Source of the DNA: Osmia lignaria lignaria
Taxonomy: Eukaryota > Arthropoda > Insecta > Hymenoptera > Megachilidae
Assembly: GCF_051020975.1 (NCBI RefSeq)
Contig: NC_135035.1
Location: forward strand, 6,572,001-6,636,000
Direction: 5' to 3'
Length of the DNA: 64,000 nt
Shown here: in pieces, positions 37,601 to 47,560 of the stretch
How positions within the stretch are numbered: position 1 is the first letter of the stretch
How the letters are laid out: each line of letters opens with the position of its first letter
Program-made: the position numbers and the translations under genes
The notes under the pieces: model-generated
The model's database searches: none
What the model was told of the DNA's origin: nothing
What the model saw: only the letters and a program-made list of their open reading frames with translations

Positions 37601-40600
37601 TTAATCATCAGGGATACTAACTACTAATTTTTTAATTTCAAAGTCTGATTTTGGTATTTTGTATTAGTTGTAAGAGGGACAGGCCACATTTCTCTACGTA
37701 CCCCATAGAAATCCATCGCGCCAATGATGTCCGTCAATCTATTGACAGTCTGACTACTATGAAGATCAAAGACGTAGCTCTGATTCTCCTTAAGAAGCCT
37801 ATCCATCGCGTAAGCGTATGTCCACATGGCATCGTAGGCGAAACCAGCATAATTCGAAGGTGGTTGACGTTTCTGCTGACAATACTGCTCGTAACGATCG
37901 CGCCATTGTCTTACAGTTATTCCTTCTTGCATAATGTCGTTGTCCGGAGCGAAATACGCGTGCGACAGACCTAGGTGACCGTTTATGGCTTTGCTCATTT
38001 CCATTGTAGTACATGGCACCTGTTCCCCTTGTTGATTGTATCGGTCGGTGTCGTACCATTCCGGACGAAGCCAAAGAGGCAGAAACCAAACGTACCCCTT
38101 CAACGATTAAAAGTGAAATGTATTTTTGTAATAAAATAAATTTTGTATTGAAATTAATATAAAATAAATTTTATATTAAGATTAACGCAAAATGAATTTT
38201 ATATTGAAATTAATATAAAATAAATTTTGTATTGAAATTAACATAAAATAAATTTTATATTAAGATTAATACAAAATAAATTTTATATTGAAATTAATAT
38301 CGTTATTTTTTTATTGGTACCTGAACAGCAGTCATTTCTAATCTGTACGCCTCGCACATCACTTGCCGAGCTACTTGATCATACACATCAGCGATGATGA
38401 TTTTTGCCCTTTTCTGCTTCAAATCTTGCAGGTACTGTAAAGTAGAATGCTCCCTCATTAGGTCTACCAACCGTATATCGTCGAGTTGTCAGCGACACGT
38501 GAGCATATGAAATTGACTCGCATTTACATAAAGATAGAAATCATCATACTTTTTCACGGCCCACGTTGCATGCCTGACGTTTGTCTATCGATATTTATAG
38601 ACTTTTCCTTTACTAGTTTACGCATGTTTCGTTGCATCCGTTATAAATAATGTTTACCACGTTGAGTGCTACGAGAATCATTAATGACACGTGCGAGAAA
38701 TTTTATGTAATTGAATAATTACAAGAAATTGAAATAGAATTTATAAATAGCATTGTTATAGTAAGTGTGTAGAAGAACTAATTAAAAATAAAAATTAAAA
38801 AGTTATTAGTACAACAATGTTTAAATTTTTTTTAATCACCATGGAATTCAACGTGTCAATATTATTCAAAAAAATAAAAAATGAATTGCCTCTACGTAAG
38901 GTAACCCATTTCGTTACCCTATATTATTACAACAATTTATGCATATGGAGGCGCCGTTATTTTCCATAATTCCCGAGTCTCTAATATCTATAATCTAAAA
39001 CACCTCACGTGCAATTTATTCATCAAAATGAATAATTCACTGTTAGAACGATTATTGACGTTGCACTTAATCAACAACGGTACACTGCTACTTAAGTAGA
39101 CAATGGGTATTCAAAAGTGCAGAGATACGAAACCGATATCAGTGAAACGAGTATCGATGAGAACATCATCGAGGTAACCCAAATTCATTTACCTTAGTCA
39201 TCACATCAGCCTCCCGTTCTCTTGGGAATTTATTATTCGCCACGAACACGATACCATTGTCCCTCAACATGTCTTGCATGTAGGATATGTACTCCGTGTA
39301 TTTCTGTCCGTCCTCCGTCAACGACGCCACTCGTCGCCATCCTAGTTTCTTCAACAGCTGCAGATAAACATGTTTGTACTGCTTGTTTTCGCCGATCGTA
39401 CGGAAGAAGTACGGGTATTTCGTGCGATCGTTGAAGCTGGATCCTTCAGCGCTATAGCTGATGACGACCGTCTTGTAGTGCCTCGAAACTCCGACGAGTG
39501 GTTCCACGGTTTCCGAGCAAGCTGGTCCCAAGACACCGACCAGTTTATTGTACTGATTGTGAACTATGTAATTGATGAAGGACCTCATCACCATGTCCGA
39601 TTTGCATTGACCGTCGTTAGCCAACAGGGCCAGATTGTAATCCCTGAGGACCGTATTGTTCAGGTTGATCGATTCCTTCGCCATTTTGGCTGCGATCAGG
39701 ATCGATTTACCGGAATAAAACGCCTCGTTCATGGGGAATATTCCACCCACATAAAGAATATTTTTGTCAGCATTGTTCGGCATCCATACGTCCAGGGTGT
39801 AGTTCAAATTGTCCCTCAACCAATCGCACGCTATTTCCTCTTCGTCCATGGTTCCTGATAATTTGTTGTAACGATTGATCAGGTCCTCGTACATCTCGCC
39901 TGTGAACCTTGCGTGATTGATCGCCTCGAAGGCGAGCTTCGCGATGTACTCCAGCTTGGCCCAGACTAATTTCGTCAGCCTGTTGGATTCGTATTTGCAA
40001 CCGACTTCGGTGGTTCTACTGCTGCAGCGGGGGAATTCGATGGTTGTGAAGTCGCGCTCGTTGGGTATCACGCTGCTTGGTGTCCAGTGCAAGATCACCA
40101 GAGATCTGGGGAATGAAAGGGGTATAGGTGAGGTTGAGCCTAGAGATTGGGGGAGTAGAAGGGGTCGTCGAGACTTGATGGGAGGATTTTAGAATTTTAG
40201 AATTTTAGAATTTTAGAATTTTAGAATCTTAGAATCTTAGAATCTTAGAATCTTAGAATCTTAGAATCTTAGAACCTCAGGATCTTAGAATCTTAGGATC
40301 TTAGGATCTCAGAATCTCAGAATCTTAGAATGTTAGAATCCAAGAATTTTAGAATCTTAGAATCTTAGAATCTTAGAATCCTAGAACCTTAGAATCTTAG
40401 AATCTTAGAATCTTAGAATCCTAGAACCTTAGAATCTTACAATTAAAATTCTAGAATCCTAATATCCTACAATTAGAATTTTAGAATCTAAGAATCTCAG
40501 AATCTCAGAATCTTAGAATCTTACAATTAGAATCTTAGAATCTTGGAATTCTAAAACTTTGAAGTGACCACTTCGTATTTTAGGAGAGAATATTATTCAT

Positions 40601-41898
40601 AAATAAAAAATAGATTAAACTAATATACCTATTCGCATATGGCACCGTCGAGTATTCCCTGATCAACGTTTCAGTCAGATATTTCAGGTTCGGTCCGACC
40701 CAAATTACTTTTACATATAAATTTAATTCGTCGATATGTTCTCTCACATAGTCAGTTACATTTGGATAACTGGTCAATAGCAGAGCGCAAGGTTGACCCT
40801 GACATCGTTCCGGAACATACATTCCTTGCTGACAGTACGTTTCCCTGCAGTAGTAAGTTCTGTTGACCGGATTCATGGTAAAATTCTTGATTTTATTTAA
40901 CGTGATTTCATCGACGTCGAATCGTGCCACTGTATCTCGTCTGGCGAAGGTTATCCAACTGTCACCGAGCCTGGATAACGATTCGGGAACGAACCAACCG
41001 AAATGACCTGGCGGTGCAATGGAACCGCATTCCTTCACGTCGTTCGAGTTTAACAATGGCATCGTGTCCAACTGTGGCGGGATCCACACCTCCATGTTCA
41101 CCATTGACATCGGGAGTCTGGTGCACAAAATTAGCAATTTATTTTCGTGCCTTCCTTTTTTATATTCTAACGAAAACGGTGTTTGTAAAACCGCGTAAAA
41201 GTTAAATATAATTTTTGAATTTTGAAATTTAAAAATCATTATCTGCCAGTAGAAATATCATCAATTACAGAATATTTCAAGTTTCCAGCCTTTAATCTTA
41301 AAAGATCTCGATATACATTATATATCAATTTGTATGCAAATCCATCGAACTGTGATTCGCAAGATCCACATATAAAAAAAAATGTTGCTTCATACTTTTT
41401 CGAGCTGAATGTTATTTCATCGCGTAGCAATATCGTGTAATTAATATTAGATAGAATTTTGAAATTTTACATTGTCTGTCCAGTGAAAAAGGCGCCATCG
41501 GTCAACCTCCTGAAAGTGTCGCTCGCATTGAATTCATCTTCGATTTCAAAGACGGACACTCCCGTGTAACCGAGCACTTCCGTCAAGAAGATTTTCATTA
41601 TTATCGTGGATAGCCTCTGCGTCACTCTGTCGGAAACCTCGAAATTAATGCTCAACGATTGTCCATCTATCTGGACCACTCTCTTCGGATTGACCTCTGT
41701 TGAAATGAATCGTACAAGTTTCAATTGATCTTTCAAAGATTGATTGACCTTTCTCGGTAAGGATGTAGGCACGAGGTTTGTCTTTAATTAAGTGATGATT
41801 GATTTACCTTCGAGCTTCGTTAGGCAACGGTTCGACATTACGATATTTGCGATGATCAACAGGACCAACACACCAAATATAGACCCAGCTCTCAGCAT
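34638..41898 (-). CDS. Vkr: Venus kinase receptor (receptor tyrosine kinase)
   Basis: Eleven coding exons (41898-41808, 41696-41471, 41117-40629, 40105-39193, 38434-38321, 38097-37702, 37111-36765, 36682-36167, 35693-35581, 35501-35294, 35211-34638) encode 1,328 residues. A signal peptide (about 1-22) is followed by an N-terminal region (about 35-378) that resembles an OpuAC-type substrate-binding protein. A Venus-flytrap domain related to GABA-B receptors follows (about 385-790; ILYVGGIFPMNE, LVGVLGPACSE), then one membrane span (about 832-857). The insulin-receptor-like tyrosine kinase (about 895-1165) has LGEGAFGTVYGG, VAVKTLK, HRDVASRN, DFG, activation loop YENDYYK and LPVRWMAPES, so it looks catalytically intact. 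The tail has YVNI, a possible Grb2-type SH2 site. VKRs respond to amino acids, and in mosquito to ovary ecdysteroidogenic hormone. An acceptor tatcttgcag just 5' of the ATG implies a non-coding first exon upstream. Confidence 0.95.
38115..38300. repeat. 28-29 bp AT-rich tandem repeat in a Vkr intron
   Basis: About six to seven units of the type aaataaattttatattgaa plus attaatata. They occupy nearly all of the 223-bp intron 38098-38320. Confidence 0.85.
40190..40557. repeat. Decamer satellite (ttagaatctt) in a Vkr intron
   Basis: About 36 copies of a 10-bp unit with variants (ttagaatttt, cagaatctca, tagaacctta) fill most of intron 40106-40628. Confidence 0.9.
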
Positions 41899-43500
41899 CT
41901 TGATTTTCTTCTCCTGCAAGATAAACAAAAATTTATTACTATCGAAGAAGATCCCCTATTGAATTATTTTTAATACAAATATATATTCTGTTGCTAGCTG
42001 GCAAAGTTTTATTTCTTTTTACTCAAACAGACTCAAGTGCACCTGTATCCTACAAACATTCGGTCATTTTTCTGTAGAACGAAACCTGAGATAAGTCTGA
42101 GCCTTATCTGTTGTACCACTAATATGACACCTTCAGAAGCACAAGTTGACATCCTTATCGTCAAATGGTACATGATATAAACTCTATCACCTAATTAGTA
42201 ATAATATCTGAATTTCTTGTTTAATTATTATTTACAGAGATATCAATATTGATTGGAAATCGTAGGTACCTAACGACCGTGCGTCGCCGACTCTCCGGAC
42301 GGATCCTTGGTACCAGCAGGTAAGCATGATGCAAAGAGTAAATTGACAAACAGGAAAGTTTCTAATTAGGGAATTGGATTTTGGTTTCAATGAAACTTTG
42401 TGGAATATAAAAATAGAACGGATGGTGAAATAAGAGTCATAAGGAGAAACTTTGTCGAAAGGTGATTTCCTCAGCCAGTTTAGACAGGTGGGGTGCGCGT
42501 CGACGGAGGAAGGCGACGACGACGTCGGGAAATATTTGCGCGCTAGCTAACGCGATTGTTTACAACGACGAACAGAAACAGCGCGACGACGAAGGTGACA
42601 AGAAGCAATGATCGCCACGAGTTATTCTTAGCAAACGGCAGGCGCTTTGACTTTTCAACCCAAGTGTCTCGTGGGCGAATGAACTGCGCCGTTTCTGCTG
42701 ATCACCTCGTGATCCGATTCCCTTGCTCACTTTTATTTTCGATCGAAGCTGGCCAGCTGCGGAATCGTACACTGGTTTCTTGCGAACGCGACCACACTGA
42801 CTAACGTGTCTTTCACGGAATGTGTGCATACTTATCGTCGCCAGTAACAAATTTATTTTTCACAATTACATTAAATCGACACCTGCGAGGAAGGTTTTTT
42901 AGGTGTCCGCCTCCGATTGTTTTGATTTTTGGGAAAAATATTTTGGCCCGTTTTTATATTTACGGGGTGAAACAACCCTCTAAACAACCCTCTATCTCGA
43001 AAGCTAGATAGAAGAAAACTTTTTAAGGCAAAGTTTCATGGTTTTTTATAAACATATAACAGCTGGCCATAAATTTGGTAAAAAATGATTTGTTTATAAC
43101 AAAAAATTGGTTTATAACATTATTTTGAAAGCAATCACAATTTACATAATAACAAAAAAGAATATAAATCTTTTTCTGAATCCATTGATGTATTATATAC
43201 TATGTTTGCCTCTTAAATTTTGCATATTTTAATATTATATATGCATCGCGCACATACGTCGGGTCGCGGTCCTACCCGATTCAATAACGTACGGTTAATA
43301 TATTTTTTGCAACGATTTTCTTTCGCAAACAACATATATGACCAGCTACATTTTATTTATTTGTTTCTCTTGTTTTTATCACACTACAATCTATATGTAT
43401 ATCAAATGACCAACGATATTTTGTCGGCCGAGCATGAGTCATATCATATAACTCAAAATCGATATTAACGCCATGAAAAAGTGATACTAATTACACACTT
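41899..43500. other. Region upstream of Vkr with a CpG-dense segment
   Basis: The likely location of the non-coding first exon and promoter of Vkr. About 42480-42800 is markedly richer in CG dinucleotides than its surroundings (for example gcgcgctagctaacgcg). A good minus-strand donor (gataa/gtatgc) lies at about 42831. No protein domain was found in the overlapping ORFs. Confidence 0.4.
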
Positions 43501-43539
43501 AACAAACAGTAGACAATTAATCATATGTGTGTAACATGT

Positions 43540-43782
43540 GTAAACGTTTTGTGTGTATGAAATAAAAATTAAGTTAATAACACTCATCATTTCTCTTTTA
43601 TTTCATTTCATTTCTGAATTTATTTTTTCACTTTTTTCCCATTGTTTTATCACATCATTATAACGTGATAACATATGGTGTGTAATTAGTAATATGCATT
43701 GATAACTTTTATTTGATTATGATTAAGATACACAATATTGCACCTGACCACAATATTGTGTCCTTAGCAGTCAAAGGGTTAA
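43540..43782. mobile_element. piggyBac-like MITE, family 1, inverted and truncated copy
   Basis: Its reverse complement aligns along most of its length with the element at 48858-49158 (shared: ttactaattacacaccata, ttataatgatgtgataa). It ends at 43779-43782 with tagcagtcaaagggTTAA. The opposite terminus is missing or too diverged to place. Confidence 0.7.
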
Positions 43783-43802
43783 TTAACTAATTAAGGGGTT
43801 AA

Positions 43803-44017
43803 TTAACCCCTTGCCCTACAATATGGCGTTGCAGTCATGTGTCAAAATTACTTGGTACTTTCAGTGTGGTTGAATTTCGAGTTTAATTCTAATTATAATT
43901 TGCTTTGTCAGTCAAGGATGCATATTTCATTTTTCTTTATTGATTTTAAAATCAAAGCAACGAATAGTTAATTCTGACTGACGCAACTATCGAAAAAATC
44001 ATTGGCGAAAGGGTTAA
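43803..44017. mobile_element. piggyBac-like MITE, family 2, copy A
   Basis: A 215-bp element with terminal TTAACCCCTTGCC and, inverted, GGCGAAAGGGTTAA. It has no coding capacity and is related over most of its length to 57953-58196. Confidence 0.75.
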
Positions 44018-44839
44018 TCTGCCCATCACTGCCTCAAGCGTAAAATGAGTGATCCAAAGAGCAAATTTCAATTTACAAACATCATCGTATAATAAAATCA
44101 TTCTGAAATAGGTCAACGGGCTATCAAGATGAAAGTAAGTCGCCTGGCCGTGGCAACTGGCTAGTCATCGTCTGTTTTAGGCATTTGGCGTGGTATCATA
44201 CAGTAAATTCGTCAACGATGATGACGATAGTTCTTCTAGTTTGTGCGTCATTCAGCTGCGCTATCGTTCGGATAATCGAATCATTTACGTGTTGCGAATA
44301 ATTGGTAGCGTCAGCAGGCGAGTTCACGGTTACTGACAGAGCAGTTCTATCGAGTTTTACATTCTCCCGAAAATCACCAGTTAATTATAGAGTTTAATCT
44401 TCGTATCGTTTCATTGGTCGCAAAATTCCAGACCACAGAGAACTGATTGTTCGCGAACGTTCTTTTCTCTGGCCGTAATGTCATTTAATTCCGATGCTGA
44501 AAATGAAGTTTCTCGCATAGTTTTCTGATCGATTCGCGGAACAATCGGAACAAACAATTCTAGCTTACGAATAATGCTTCGCAGAATTTTAGAATCTCGG
44601 ACTCTTAGAATTCTAGAATTTGAAAATGGTGAAAAAATTTGATAAGTGTATGAAGAACAGTTGCGAATCATTCGCCTCGCTAATCACGCTGATAAACCAA
44701 GTTTCACCACCTTATGCACCTCTGCTCGCCGTGTTTTACCTTTAATTGCGTATGTATTAATGAATATTGATTTTCCTGTACTAATAAATGTCCCCAACAG
44801 GGGCATCGTGGCATGCAATGTTGCTCCATTTCGAGAAAC

Positions 44840-45125
44840 TAAAACGTAAGAGCTTGAACTTAATTTATATAAATTGAAATCAAATTCGGAAATTGTAAAA
44901 TTTGTAAATTTGAAAAGTGTTTTATAACTAAGACGTAAGAGCTTGAATTTAATTTATATTAATTAAAACCAAATTCGGAAGTTGAAAAATTTATAAATTT
45001 GGAAAATGTTTCATTGTAAATTTGAAAAGTGTTGCATAACTAACAATAAGACATAAGAGCTTGAACTTAATTTATATTAATTAAATCCAAATTCGAAAGT
45101 TGAAAAGTTTGCAAATTTGGAAAGT
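44840..45125. repeat. Tandem repeat, three diverged units
   Basis: Units starting at about 44840, 44934 and 45051 share cgtaagagcttgaacttaat and ccaaattcggaagttgaaaa. Spacing is irregular (about 94 and 117 bp) because of an internal duplication of aatttgaaaagtgtt. Confidence 0.75.
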
Positions 45126-47124
45126 GTTCATCAATTTCAAACATTTGATCCAAAAATCCTCGATCAATTTTGGTGAATGAGCTGTCCAAATTTTAATTCA
45201 TAATCTCGAGGAGATTAATCGGAAAAGGAAGAGTCATCGTCAACATTCTCTGGAAATCATTTAAATCGTGGGATTCGTCGATGTAACGCACGCCACTGAA
45301 CCCGATCGTGTATGTACATATTCCGAATAAGCTCGATAACCAGGCTGAACAGTGTACTTGACAGCGATACCGCAATTTATCGGAACTAGCACAGATATTT
45401 TCATCGGCGTTGCGTCACGCGTAGACCATTATGGAGGAATGAACGAGGAGAAACTGATCGTTCCGAGGTGGGCGACAAATGACGCATGACAAGACATTGA
45501 TCGCGATTTACTTCCAGCATTGAAACCTACCTGACCTACGACCTGTGTCATCGTCGATGAATAAAACATTAAGGGAGACCAGTTGTCGATTAAAATAATT
45601 CGATTAACCTTTATCGGAACCGTCAGGACCTGCATCTTATTTTCGTTTCACTTTGAGATTTTCTTCTTCGCTACAAAAAGTTATCACCGCGAAACGCAGG
45701 TTTTAATTAGCTTATCTGTCATCGTTGATAAGGATTTATTAACCCTTTTGCTATCATTGGCGAGGATTAACCCTTTTGCTATCATGGGCACTATTAACCT
45801 TTTTGCTATCATTGGCGATGATTAACCCTTTTTGTGCTTTAAGCAAGGGATGGCCAATTTCATTATACATATGATCAATTATTTTACTTAAAATATTTTC
45901 TCTCTGATGCGAAAGGCGAATTGTTGAATACTAAAGGAGCCATTGCCATTTATTTCTATAAGTGGCATTTGTGCCTTAAAACCGTCTCCCGTGGGCTATG
46001 TTCGACCAAAAATCGTTTCGCGATCGACTTTTTGGCCATTCCTGCTCTAAACTTCTTTAGTTTCCTAAATGCAACTTCCGCCATCATAGCAAATGTTCGA
46101 CATTGCTGAATACTATTGAATTTTTCGACGTAATTCCATGAATGGTTTCTGAAGATATATTTATACACGTGAGAATGAAAAGAATAAAATGTCGTGTCGT
46201 TCAATGTGGATACCGAGGTCGCCTCTTCTCCCGTCTATTTCTAGAGCGAAAGCAGATCTCGGAGAAAGAAGCAACATTCCGATGCTCTTATGCGAAGACA
46301 TTCTCCTACGCAGAGAATAAATGAGGTACGTCCAGTATTACAATTTTAGCACGCACCTGTGTGATGCGAAATGTTGATTGAATCAATGAATTAACGAACT
46401 GAACTCCTAGAAATGTTACGTATTAATAATAGAACTGACATTACTAATCTCGGCTCTATATATTACAATATTTTTCCTCCTAATTAATTCTTCCATGCAT
46501 TTTTGATAAGTGATCAAATTTATTATACTTGGATCTCGAAAGTTAGAAAACAGGAAAGAAAGGAGGAAAGAAATTATTTTTCAACTCTCGGGAGTTCTTT
46601 CTGTGTTGAAAACAACTTTGATACAATCACAGCAGTCTGACTTGATTTTACGCGCGAGATATTCCGAGAAAGCGGAAAAAACTATTGGTACGTAGTAAAT
46701 TATGGGCAAAGTTTACAAAGATATCGTGGAACTGTAAGTAAAAATCACGTGTGTAACCGTGGAAGGATCATCAGTGCCATTGGCCTTTTATTCCACGATG
46801 GCGCCAACCATCGCGTTCGGTATTCGTTTGGCCTTGCTTGCCTCGTTGATAGCGTGGAAAAACACACTCGTGCAAAAACACGCTCGATTGCATACGAATG
46901 AATTTACGCACGATGAACACGCGTGTTGAATTTGGCACTGTTTCGAATCGGAGATGATATGTTTGGCTGCTAACACGTTATGGAGACGAATCGAGGGTGA
47001 TTCCTGCACTGGAATCGAGGAGAAATCAATTTTTTTTATTTGTTAACAAAATATTTGGGAAAATTGGGGATGAGACCCTTCCATTTCATTGATTAAACAA
47101 CCCTTCTGAATCCCCTTGAATTAA
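45126..47124. other. Non-coding region, no gene seen
   Basis: Apart from the 28-bp repeat at 45738-45833, nothing stands out. Short ORFs here have no domain, splice context or conserved motif. Confidence 0.4.
45738..45833. repeat. 28-bp tandem repeat built on a piggyBac-like terminus
   Basis: Three full units and a partial fourth begin TTAACCCTTTTGCTATCATT. Each unit starts with TTAA plus CCCTTTTGC, as in the ends of the nearby TTAA elements. Confidence 0.8.
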
Positions 47125-47560
47125 CAACCCTCGTCTCTTTCAAGTAATACTGGAGGGTTGAAACATTTAATTAGAGGAAGATTTGGGAATTTAAATATTC
47201 TTTGATGTGGATCGATGATGGAGTATTTTTAGAATAAAGAAGTAATGAAAAATAAGAATTTTAACAATAACATCTTCTTATATAAAATTACAATAATTAA
47301 TCACAGTGTTTTAAACAATCTTCATTATTTAATTCATAATTTGCCAAAAACCCTCGTCTCTTTGAAATAATACCAGAGAAGGTTGAAATATTTAATTAGG
47401 GGCAGATTTTGGAATTTAAATATTCTTTAATGTAGATTGGTGATGAAATATTTTTGGAATAATGAAGTAGTAGAAAATGGGAATTTTCACAAGATACATC
47501 TTTTATGAAATTACAAAAATTAACCACAGTGTTTTGAACAATCTGCATTATTGAATTCCT
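47125..47560. repeat. Tandem duplication of about 222 bp
   Basis: Two units (from about 47126 and 47349) share aaccctcgtctcttt, ttggaatttaaatattcttt and accacagtgttttgaacaat-type blocks at roughly 80 percent identity by eye. Confidence 0.8.

Noticed and set aside
39222..40192. Plus-strand ORFs of up to 162 codons opposite the large Vkr exon
   Set aside because: Mirror frames of a long coding exon; no homology and no splice context.
40190..40557. Telomere-like or centromeric satellite
   Set aside because: The decamer array is confined to one intron and is not TTAGG-type; it is a local expansion.
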